The notes under the pieces: generated by a model
What the model was told of the DNA's origin: nothing
The model's database searches: none
What the model saw: the letters and a program-made list of their open reading frames with translations, nothing else
Assembly (NCBI GenBank): GCA_018266735.1
Contig: JAFDZT010000004.1
Coordinates: forward strand, 62,001-126,000
Direction: 5' to 3'
Length of the DNA stretch: 64,000 nt
From: Bacteroidota bacterium
GTDB taxonomy: Bacteria; Bacteroidota; Ignavibacteria; Kapaibacteriales; Kapaibacteriaceae
Translations under genes and position numbers: made by a program
Shown: piece after piece, positions 36,231-44,054 of the stretch
Layout of the letters: each line of letters opens with the position of its first letter
Numbering within the stretch: position 1 is the stretch's first letter

Positions 36231-37931
36231 CTATTGCTTGAACACGCGTTCAAGAACGAGTCGCTCGGAACCGTCCATGGTCAGTCCATGAACGGACGGC
36301 TGAGCCAACCACTGGTTCACATGATAGTAGAGGAATATCCAAGGACATTCTTCCACCACGATGCGCTCCATTTGGTTGTAGAGAGCGTACCGTTCGTGTG
36401 CAGGAAGGAGTGGCGAGAGTGCCACGTCGTACAGGGAGTCGAGATCATGCCTCCGGACCCTTGTGGTGTTGGGCCCGTTTGGAGGTTGATTGGCGCTCAC
36501 GAACAGGGCGAGAAAATTCTCGGGATCGGGATAATCACCGATCCAGCTCGTGCGCCACATTGCCAGTTCGCCGGAGCGAACCATGGAGAGATGTTGTGGG
36601 AAGTCCACTTGACGGATATCAACGTTGATACCGATGTCTCTCCACATGGCCTGTACTGCTTCTGCGACCGAAGCGGTGCGCTCGCTGTTCCCCAGTTGCA
36701 AGAGCAACGGAGGAAGCCCGGAGCCGTTGGGATACCCTGCCTTTGCCAACAGTCGACGTGCGAGGTCGGGATCGTATCGATATCCGCGAACGCTATCTGA
36801 GAAACCTGGCATTGTCGGTGGTAGGACACCGTACTGTGCTGGGATTCCACGTCCGTGAAGGAGATACGTGACGATGCGATGTCGATCGATGGCATAGTTC
36901 AATGCCTGACGGAGAAGACGTTGTGTTGCGAGAGGAACAGCTTTGGCTGCGGGATACGATGTATCCAGGAGGATACCGTAATACTCCACCGATTGCGCAG
37001 CAGCTTGAAGCAGCTGATACTTGTCGTATGGAGGACGCAGCATTCCGTTGTCTCGCAGGATCGTTGACTCAAATGACCCATCTATTGAACTCACGAAATC
37101 AAAGTGCCCATGCGTAAACTCTAAAAATTCACCCTTGGGGTCCCGCAGGAACGATATCCGTACCGTCTTCAGGTATGGTAATCGCCGACCGATCGAGTCG
37201 GTCTTGAAATACTGCGGATTGCGTGTCAACGATAGCTCCAGATCCGGCTTCCACTGTGTGAACATGAACGGGCCCGTGCCAACGGGATGTCGTCCGAAGT
37301 CCACTCCATACATCTGAACCGCCTCCCTAGGGACGATCCATGCATATGGCATGGTGAGAACTGCCAGAAACGGAGCGAACGGCTTTGTGAGCCGAATGCG
37401 AACGACGGAGTCGTTCACGATACTGATGCCTCGAATACTTCCGCCGCCTTCATGCTTCGAGCGCTCAAAGAATTCTTGAGCGCCAACGATGCGCGTACGA
37501 AAGGCCCAGAGACCGGTGCTCTTGGTCCGCACGTCACAGATGCGTTCGATGCTGTATTGAACATCGGCCGCTGTGACGCGACGGGTGCGAGCTGTTCCAA
37601 AGCAGGAGTTCGGATGGAAGTACACGTCCGTACGGAGTGTGAAGGTCCATTCCAACCCGGTCGGATCCGTTTCCCAGTGCCGTGCAATGCACGGGACGAT
37701 CGTGGAATTCGGTCCGGCCTCGACCAGCCCGTTGAAGAGCTGGGTGCCTGCCCAGATGGCGCCGCGATAGTTCGCCGTCGCCGGGTCGAGACTCAGTATG
37801 CCGTCAGGTACATTGTAGGAAAAGGTATCGTTGGAAGGCGGCAAGGAATGCTTACCGCACGAAACGAATAGACTACAAATGCAGATGGCTAGTCCGATTG
37901 TCAAAGAACGTATGGAAGGGTTTGATCCCAT
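36231..37931 (-). CDS. ABC-type peptide/nickel solute-binding lipoprotein (SBP_bac_5 family)
   Basis: This 566-residue protein has a lipobox (LFVSC) after a hydrophobic segment, so it should be a lipid-anchored periplasmic protein. The body follows family 5 solute-binding proteins: LSLDPATANYRGAIWAGTQLFNGLV, RHWETDPTGLEWTFTLRTDVYFHP, RHPVGTGPFMF, and near the C-terminus MVRSGELAMWRTSWIGDYPDPENFLALF. No ABC permease or ATPase is adjacent, so it is an orphan. An in-frame GTG at 37964 is an alternative start, since a TATCTTTT element lies 10 nt above it. The last codons contain the palindrome CTTGAAC-n4-GTTCAAG (36237-36254). Confidence 0.88.
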   Translation of the reverse strand: MGSNPSIRSLTIGLAICICSLFVSCGKHSLPPSNDTFSYNVPDGILSLDPATANYRGAIWAGTQLFNGLVEAGPNSTIVPCIARHWETDPTGLEWTFTLRTDVYFHPNSCFGTARTRRVTAADVQYSIERICDVRTKSTGLWAFRTRIVGAQEFFERSKHEGGGSIRGISIVNDSVVRIRLTKPFAPFLAVLTMPYAWIVPREAVQMYGVDFGRHPVGTGPFMFTQWKPDLELSLTRNPQYFKTDSIGRRLPYLKTVRISFLRDPKGEFLEFTHGHFDFVSSIDGSFESTILRDNGMLRPPYDKYQLLQAAAQSVEYYGILLDTSYPAAKAVPLATQRLLRQALNYAIDRHRIVTYLLHGRGIPAQYGVLPPTMPGFSDSVRGYRYDPDLARRLLAKAGYPNGSGLPPLLLQLGNSERTASVAEAVQAMWRDIGINVDIRQVDFPQHLSMVRSGELAMWRTSWIGDYPDPENFLALFVSANQPPNGPNTTRVRRHDLDSLYDVALSPLLPAHERYALYNQMERIVVEECPWIFLYYHVNQWLAQPSVHGLTMDGSERLVLERVFKQ

Positions 37932-37974
37932 GATCCAGATGCAAATGTCAGGTTTTTTTCTCACCTGACCAATG

Positions 37975-37982
37975 AAAAGATA
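37975..37982 (-). promoter_or_regulatory. Near-consensus -7 element for the solute-binding gene
   Basis: On the minus strand the sequence is TATCTTTT, one base off TAnnTTTG, 10 nt before the GTG at 37964. It forms an inverted pair with TATCTTTG at 38000-38007 on the plus strand, so the two divergent genes seem to have back-to-back promoters. Confidence 0.3.
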
Positions 37983-37999
37983 TTCACGAAGATTGGGCT

Positions 38000-38007
38000 A
38001 TCTTTGT
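38000..38007 (+). promoter_or_regulatory. TAnnTTTG promoter element for the metal-efflux operon
   Basis: TATCTTTG matches the Bacteroidota -7 consensus and ends 3 nt before the ATG at 38011. The spacing is nearly the same as at mntH and pntA1, which suggests a transcript starting at or near the ATG. Confidence 0.45.
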
Positions 38008-38010
38008 GCT

Positions 38011-38400
38011 ATGCAACGTCTTGTGTCGATTTTTCTCGTCATCCTCCTCTCCTGCACGAGCATCGTGCCCGGAATGGATGCGCGAGAGATAGCAAAGATA
38101 TCTGCATTGGTGGACCATTACCGCCACCATGTTGAAGAACACGGTCAGACCGACCTTTCCTTCATCGATTTTCTGGTTCTGCACTATGCCCGCCCGGGCG
38201 CCGATCAGGACGATGACCACTCCGACCTTCCCTTGATGAACGGACATCCGACGTCGCTCCCCCTGAGCGGCCCCGTCCTCCCCGCCACCCTCGCAGCACC
38301 CGAACCACCGGTTCGCGCCCGCCTGCTCCCCCTCCCCTGTTCGGACGGAAGTCCGCAGAATAGAACGCTGGATGTGTTCCAGCCGCCGAAGGCGCACTAA
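38011..38400 (+). CDS. Small exported His/Asp-rich protein ahead of the metal-efflux genes
   Basis: This 129-residue protein has an N-terminal hydrophobic export signal (LVSIFLVILLSCTSIV). A short region is rich in His and Asp: LVDHYRHHVEEHGQTDLSF, then FLVLHYARPGADQDDDHSDLP. The C-terminal third is Pro/Leu-rich. Small exported His-rich proteins precede RND metal pumps in other Bacteroidota, so a periplasmic metal-binding or sensing role is plausible; I cannot name a family. The start at 38011 follows a TATCTTTG element; an in-frame ATG at 37972 would lie above it. It is the first gene of the operon, 157 bp before the RND gene, and the gap contains an 11-bp tandem repeat. Confidence 0.7.
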   Translation: MQRLVSIFLVILLSCTSIVPGMDAREIAKISALVDHYRHHVEEHGQTDLSFIDFLVLHYARPGADQDDDHSDLPLMNGHPTSLPLSGPVLPATLAAPEPPVRARLLPLPCSDGSPQNRTLDVFQPPKAH

Positions 38401-38417
38401 GTACCGCCCCATTCCCT

Positions 38418-38504
38418 CCCGGCATCTGCCCGGCATCTTCCCGGCAGCTTCCCGGCAGCTTCCCGGCATCTTCCCGGCATCTTCCCGGCAGCTGCCCGGC
38501 AGCC
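38418..38504. repeat. Eight-unit 11-bp tandem repeat (CCCGGCAKCTK)
   Basis: Eight consecutive units begin CCCGGCA and run from 38418, the last being partial. Units 1, 2, 5 and 6 read CCCGGCATCT, and units 3, 4, 7 and 8 carry CAGC at the same place. Each unit is 11 bp, so copies are in phase on the DNA helix. It lies in the gap between the small His-rich gene and the RND pump gene. Confidence 0.95.
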
Positions 38505-38522
38505 TATCGGATCCTGTGTTCT

Positions 38523-38538
38523 GTATTCTGTATTCCTC
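38523..38538 (+). repeat. Dispersed repeat GTATTCTGTATTCCTC, copy 1
   Basis: The 16-mer lies about 20 bp before the RND pump start. The same 16 bases occur in reverse at 48645-48660, and 13 of them at 48752-48764. The shared sequence is TATTC-rich and differs in composition from the neighbouring DNA. Confidence 0.7.
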
Positions 38539-38557
38539 CTGACCATTGAGGCGATCC

Positions 38558-41500
38558 ATGTTCGAACGAATAATCAACTTCAGCATCCATAACAAGCTGG
38601 TGGTTGGTGTTGGTGTGGTGGGCCTGATCATCTGGGGCGTTGTGTCGTTTCGCAACCTTCCCATCGATGCCGTGCCCGATATCACGAACAACCAAGTGCA
38701 GGTGGTGACGTTGTCGCCATCGTTAGCGGCGCAAGAAGTGGAGCGACTGATCACCATGCCGGTTGAGCTCACCCTTGCCTCCATTCACGGCATCTCCGAA
38801 ATGCGGTCGATCTCGCGCTTCGGTCTGTCCGTGGTGACGATCGTCTTCGAAGACGATATCGATGTGTATTGGGCCCGAGCACAAGTGGACCAACGACTGA
38901 TCGAGATCCAGCAGCAAGTGCCGCAGAACTTGGGCTCTCCGATCCTTGCACCGCTGACCACCGGTCTTGGTGAGATCTATCAGTACACACTTCGCGTGCA
39001 ACCCGGATTCGAAGCGCAGTACGACGATATCAAGTTGCGAGAGATCCAGGACTGGATCGTGCGACGTCGCATTCTGGGCACCGATGGCGTGGCCGACGTG
39101 TCAAGCTTTGGCGGTCGACTGAAACAGATCGAGGTAAGCGTCGATCCCGAGCGCCTTCGGTCGATGGGACTGACGATGGCCGATCTGATGTCGGCCATGT
39201 CCAAGAACAATCAGAACGCCGGCGGTGCCTACATCGAGAAAGGACCGCAGCTCTATTACATCCGCACCGAAGGTCTTGCACAGTCGATCGACGACGTATC
39301 CCGCATCGCCGTCAAGACCACGGCAGCCGGGACGCCTGTGCTGATGCGCGATGTGGCCACGGTTCGCATCGGCAATGCCGTGCGCTATGGCGCGATGACA
39401 ATGGATGCCACCGGTGAGACCGTCGGCGGCATCGTGATGATGCTCAAGGGCGCGAACTCGTCCAAGGTGATCGACAAGGTGAAGACACGGATGAACGAGA
39501 TCAGCAAGACCCTTCCCGCAGGAATCGAGATCGTGCCATTCTTGGATCGAACCAGGCTTGTGAACAAGGCCATCAGCACCGTGTCGACGAACCTGATCGA
39601 AGGCGCTTTGATCGTGATCTTCGTCCTCGTCCTCCTGCTGGGCAATGTGCGCGCCGGCCTGATCGTGGCCAGCGTGATCCCGCTCTCGATGTTGTTCGCA
39701 CTTGGTCTGATGAGCGCCTTCGGTGTGTCCGGCAACTTAATGTCGCTCGGTGCCATCGACTTCGGACTGATCGTCGACGGGGCCGTCATTATCGTCGAGA
39801 ATGTCTTGCACGTCCTTGAACGACGGCGCAGCAAGACGAAGGCCACCGACGAAGAAGTAGGGGCCGCCGCGCTCTCCATCCGTCGCTCCTCCGCCTTTGG
39901 TGAGATCATCATCATGATGGTCTATCTGCCCATCCTCGCCCTCGTTGGCATCGAAGGCAAGATGTTCCGACCGATGGCACAGACGGTGATGTTTGCCATC
40001 ATGGGCGCCTTCCTCCTTTCCACCACCTACGTCCCGATGATGTCGGCCCTGCTGCTCCGCAACGTCCGTCCACACGGCGTTTCGATCAGCGATCGCATCA
40101 TGCATTTCTTCCTGTCGCAATACGCCCCCGTGCGTCACCTCGCCATGCGCTACAAGGGAGCCATCCTTGCCGCCTCGGCCCTTGCCTTCATTGCCTCTGC
40201 CGCCCTCTTCCTCTCGATGGGTGGTGAGTTCATTCCGCAACTGGATGAGGGAGACTTCGCCGTCGAGACGCGCTTGATGACGGGCTCATCGCTGAATGCG
40301 ACGATCGCCACAGCCACCAAGGCCGCCTCGTTGCTCAAGGCCAACTTCCCCGAAGTGGAACGCGTGGTGGGCAAGATCGGCACGAGCGAGATCCCGCTGG
40401 ACCCGATGCCGATGGAAGCATGCGACCTGATCATCGTGCTCAAGGACAAGAAAGAATGGACGTCGGCCCACAGTCGCGAAGAGCTCGCCGCAAAGATGCA
40501 GGCCTGCCTCTCGACGTTGCCCGGTGTGACGTATGGATTCCAGCAACCGATCCAGATGCGCTTCAACGAATTGATGACGGGCGCACGACAGGATGTGGTG
40601 ATCAAGATCTTCGGCGACGACATGGATACGCTGGCCGCAAAGGCAGCGGCCGTTGCCGAGATGGTAGGCAAGGTGGAAGGGGCGCAAGACGTCTACCTTG
40701 AGCAAGTGAGCGGACTTCCGCAAGTGGTGGTACGGATCGACCGTGCAGCCTGCGCACGCCTCGGCGTGAATGTCGACGATGTGAATCGCACCGTCGAAGC
40801 GGCCTTTGCCGGAACGAGTGCAGGATCGATGTATGAGAATGAACGTCGGTTCGATATCGTGGTGCGCATGGACTCGACGATGCGACACGATCCGCAAGAC
40901 CTTGGTCGCCTCTTCGTTCCCACTATGAGTGGCGCGAACGTTCCCATCGCACAAGTGGCATCGATCAACGTTGTCGTGGGTCCGAACCAGATCCAACGCG
41001 AAGACACGAAGCGTCGCATCACGGTGGGATTCAACGTACGCGGACGGGATGTGCAGAGCATCGTGGATGAGATCGAGAGCAAGATCGGTGCGCGCGTGCA
41101 GTTGCCCACGGGATACTACACCACGTATGGCGGACAGTTCGAGAATCTGAATGCGGCCAAGAACCGATTGTTGATCGCCCTCCCCGCCGCCCTGCTCCTT
41201 ATCTTCTTCTTACTGTACGTCACCTTCAAGAGTCTCACGCAAAGCGCGCTGATCTTCACAGCCATTCCGCTTTCGGCCATTGGCGGCATCGTTGCGTTGT
41301 ATGTGCGAGGCATGCCATTCTCCATCTCGGCTGGCATCGGCTTCATTGCCTTGTTCGGTGTGGCCGTGTTGAACGGCATCGTGCTGATCGGACAGTTCAA
41401 CACGCTCCGCGCAGAAGGCATGAAGAACACGCACCGCATCATCTTCACGGGAACAACGGCACGACTTCGTCCGGTGGTGATGACGGCCATGGTGGCATCG

Positions 41501-42889
41501 CTCGGCTTCTTGCCCATGGCCTTGTCGACGGGTGACGGAGCCGAAGTGCAACGTCCACTGGCAACGGTGGTGATCGGCGGTCTGATCACGTCTACCTTGC
41601 TCACGCTGATCGTGATCCCCATCCTCTACTACTTCGTCGAACACTTCTGGACGAAGCGCACAGAACGGTTGCGTGCCGCGGCCTTCGTCATCATGATGAT
41701 GGTCCTTGTTGGTGCGCCCTCCTTGCAAGCACAACGTACGATCACACGCGACGAGGCCGTGCAGCGAGCCATGCAAGCCAATCGCACTGTTCGTCTTGCG
41801 CACTCCACAGTTTCGCAACTGGATGCGCTGCAGGGAGCAGCGGTCGATCTTGGCAAGACCACGGTGCAGTACATGGGCGGACAGTACAATTCGCTGAACT
41901 ACGACAACAACCTCACCATCGGTCAGACCATTCCATTCCCCACCGTCCTTTCGTCGCAACATGCCTTGGCTGCTGCACGCACCGATGAGGCACGCGCACA
42001 AAGCGTGATCACGGAACGTCAGGTCCGCGCAGACGTGGAGCGCGCCTATGAGCGCATCGTCATGCTCCGTGCACATCGTGCCATCCTTGCCGAACAAGAG
42101 GCCTTGCTCGACACGTCGGCAACCGTTGCGCGCTTGCGCGAGCGCGTCGGCGAAACACCCATGATGGCGCGCGTCTCCACCGAAACGCAACTCGCCGAAG
42201 TACGCATGCAGGGACGACAACTTGAGCAGGACATTCGCAGTGCGAACAACGACCTTCGCTTGCTCATCACATCGGACACGAGCGTAACAGCCGCAGACAC
42301 CGTGCTCATACCACTACCGATGCCAACCGACACGATGCTGTCGAAGCCCATCGTAGGACTGCTCGCAAAGCAGGTGCAAGTGGCCGAAGAAGCAACGAAT
42401 GTGGAGACCTCGCGCTACTGGCCCGACATCTCGTTGGGCTACTTCAATCAATCGCTCATTGGCGTGCAGAACATCAACGGCGTGGATCAATACTATGGCG
42501 CCGGCGCTCGATTCCAGGGCTTCACGGTCGGCCTCCAACTGCCGCTCTGGTTCGGTCCGGTGGCCGCTCGCTCGCAACAGGCCGATCTGCAACAACAGTT
42601 CGCGCGCGAACAACAACACGTGGAAACGTGGAGTCTTACGGAGCGCATTCGACAACGTCGTGCCGAGGCAGCCTCGCTGTATGACATGACGCGATTCTAT
42701 CTGGACAGAGCGCTTCCCGACGCCGCACTGCTCCAGCAGCAATCGCTTCGTTCGTATCAGGCAGGAGAGATCGGTTATCTCGAACATCAGACTGCTCTCT
42801 TGCGATCACTCACCGTGCGTCAGAACGCCATTGACGCCATCTATCGGTACAACCTTGTCGTGATCGAACTTCAAACTCTCGTCAATTGA
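38558..42889 (+). CDS. Heavy-metal RND efflux pump fused to TolC-type outer-membrane factor (CzcA-CzcC)
   Basis: The 1443-residue chain has two complete proteins. Residues 1 to about 1035 are a CzcA/CusA-type proton-driven RND pump: RNLPIDAVPDITNNQVQV near the N-terminus, DFGLIVDGAVIIVEN in helix 4, and a second helix set ending at IPILYYFVEHFW. A hydrophobic segment (FVIMMMVLVGAPSLQAQ, about 1040-1060) then looks like a signal peptide. Residues 1061-1443 are a TolC/CzcC-like outer-membrane factor with long coiled helices. This fusion occurs in other Bacteroidota. The start at 38558 follows GAGG; a TTG upstream is less likely. With CzcB it should export Co/Zn/Cd or Cu/Ag. Confidence 0.93.
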   Translation: MFERIINFSIHNKLVVGVGVVGLIIWGVVSFRNLPIDAVPDITNNQVQVVTLSPSLAAQEVERLITMPVELTLASIHGISEMRSISRFGLSVVTIVFEDDIDVYWARAQVDQRLIEIQQQVPQNLGSPILAPLTTGLGEIYQYTLRVQPGFEAQYDDIKLREIQDWIVRRRILGTDGVADVSSFGGRLKQIEVSVDPERLRSMGLTMADLMSAMSKNNQNAGGAYIEKGPQLYYIRTEGLAQSIDDVSRIAVKTTAAGTPVLMRDVATVRIGNAVRYGAMTMDATGETVGGIVMMLKGANSSKVIDKVKTRMNEISKTLPAGIEIVPFLDRTRLVNKAISTVSTNLIEGALIVIFVLVLLLGNVRAGLIVASVIPLSMLFALGLMSAFGVSGNLMSLGAIDFGLIVDGAVIIVENVLHVLERRRSKTKATDEEVGAAALSIRRSSAFGEIIIMMVYLPILALVGIEGKMFRPMAQTVMFAIMGAFLLSTTYVPMMSALLLRNVRPHGVSISDRIMHFFLSQYAPVRHLAMRYKGAILAASALAFIASAALFLSMGGEFIPQLDEGDFAVETRLMTGSSLNATIATATKAASLLKANFPEVERVVGKIGTSEIPLDPMPMEACDLIIVLKDKKEWTSAHSREELAAKMQACLSTLPGVTYGFQQPIQMRFNELMTGARQDVVIKIFGDDMDTLAAKAAAVAEMVGKVEGAQDVYLEQVSGLPQVVVRIDRAACARLGVNVDDVNRTVEAAFAGTSAGSMYENERRFDIVVRMDSTMRHDPQDLGRLFVPTMSGANVPIAQVASINVVVGPNQIQREDTKRRITVGFNVRGRDVQSIVDEIESKIGARVQLPTGYYTTYGGQFENLNAAKNRLLIALPAALLLIFFLLYVTFKSLTQSALIFTAIPLSAIGGIVALYVRGMPFSISAGIGFIALFGVAVLNGIVLIGQFNTLRAEGMKNTHRIIFTGTTARLRPVVMTAMVASLGFLPMALSTGDGAEVQRPLATVVIGGLITSTLLTLIVIPILYYFVEHFWTKRTERLRAAAFVIMMMVLVGAPSLQAQRTITRDEAVQRAMQANRTVRLAHSTVSQLDALQGAAVDLGKTTVQYMGGQYNSLNYDNNLTIGQTIPFPTVLSSQHALAAARTDEARAQSVITERQVRADVERAYERIVMLRAHRAILAEQEALLDTSATVARLRERVGETPMMARVSTETQLAEVRMQGRQLEQDIRSANNDLRLLITSDTSVTAADTVLIPLPMPTDTMLSKPIVGLLAKQVQVAEEATNVETSRYWPDISLGYFNQSLIGVQNINGVDQYYGAGARFQGFTVGLQLPLWFGPVAARSQQADLQQQFAREQQHVETWSLTERIRQRRAEAASLYDMTRFYLDRALPDAALLQQQSLRSYQAGEIGYLEHQTALLRSLTVRQNAIDAIYRYNLVVIELQTLVN

Positions 42890-42893
42890 TCCC

Positions 42894-44033
42894 ATGAAAA
42901 CCATCACCATCACGCTCCTCCCCGCCGCCCTTCTCTTCCTTGCCGCATGCTCCTCGAAGCAGGAGACGCCTGCTGCCGAGGCGGCCGCGGCCGGCAAGGG
43001 CAATACTGTCACCATCACAGCCGCACAAGCTGCCACGGCGAAGATCCGCACCGGCCGTGCCGAAGAACGCGATCTCACGTCGGCCCTGCGTGTGCAAGGC
43101 ATGCTGCACGTCCCGCCACAGTTCCACAGCTCGATCACAGCACCGTTTGGCGGCACGATCCGCTCGGTGAGTGTGTTACCAGGCGATCACGTGCACAAGG
43201 GTGATGTGATCGGCTCCATCGAGAACGTGGAGTTCGTGACGTTGCAGCAGAACTATTTGCAGACGCGCAACTCGCTCGATGTGCTCGAGGCAGAATACAG
43301 ACGTCAGCAAACACTTGCGGCGAACAACGTCAATGCGGCGAAGACCTTCGAGCGCGCAACGGCCGATGTGAAGAACGCTCGCGTCGAGCTCGCCTCCCTT
43401 CGTGAGAAGCTTGCTCTCATTGGCATCGATGCGGCGTCTCTTAAGGAGTCGACCATCTCTCGCACGGTGCCCATCCGTGCCCCTATTCCGGGATATGTTG
43501 CGTCGATGAACATCAACAACGGACAGCATGTGGCGCCCAACACCGTGATGATCGACATCATGGACACAGAACACATGCACATCGAGATGCGCGTCTTCGA
43601 GAAGGACGTGATGCACGTGCATGCAGAGCAGCGTCTCACGGCAACACTCAATGACGATCCGTCAAAGTCGTACGCTGGTCACGTTCACCTCGTTGGCAAA
43701 GAGGTCGATGCCGACCGCACTGTGACCGTGCATGGTCACTTCGATGCAACCGACCCATCGCTCATCCCGGGCACGTCGCTCACAGCCTCCATCACCGTCG
43801 ACGCCCACCGTGGCCTATGTGTGCCCGAAGCATCTGTGGTACTCTACCAAGGCAAGCACTACATCTTTGCGCATATTGGTGACAATACCTATCGTCAGCT
43901 AGCTGTCGACGTTGGCAGCACCACCAACGGCTGGACGGAAGTGATGTGCGCCGAAGACCTGTCAGCACTTGACATCGTGACCGAGGGTGCGCATGTCTTA
44001 CTTGGAGCAATGGTCAATCGATCAGAGGAGTGA
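42894..44033 (+). CDS. RND efflux periplasmic adaptor lipoprotein (CzcB/CusB-like)
   Basis: The 379-residue protein is a membrane-fusion protein with a lipobox (LAAC) after a short signal, so it should be lipid-anchored in the periplasm. The barrel-sandwich halves are visible (APFGGTIRSVSVLPGDHVHKGD, RAPIPGYVASMNINNGQHV) around a helical hairpin (about residues 115-185). The membrane-proximal part includes YIFAHIGDNTYRQLAVDVG. It begins 4 bp after the fused RND-TolC gene and completes a tripartite metal pump. No heavy-metal-binding YHS or Met-rich domain is evident. Confidence 0.92.
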   Translation: MKTITITLLPAALLFLAACSSKQETPAAEAAAAGKGNTVTITAAQAATAKIRTGRAEERDLTSALRVQGMLHVPPQFHSSITAPFGGTIRSVSVLPGDHVHKGDVIGSIENVEFVTLQQNYLQTRNSLDVLEAEYRRQQTLAANNVNAAKTFERATADVKNARVELASLREKLALIGIDAASLKESTISRTVPIRAPIPGYVASMNINNGQHVAPNTVMIDIMDTEHMHIEMRVFEKDVMHVHAEQRLTATLNDDPSKSYAGHVHLVGKEVDADRTVTVHGHFDATDPSLIPGTSLTASITVDAHRGLCVPEASVVLYQGKHYIFAHIGDNTYRQLAVDVGSTTNGWTEVMCAEDLSALDIVTEGAHVLLGAMVNRSEE

Positions 44034-44054
44034 TACAGTCTGCACACAACACTC

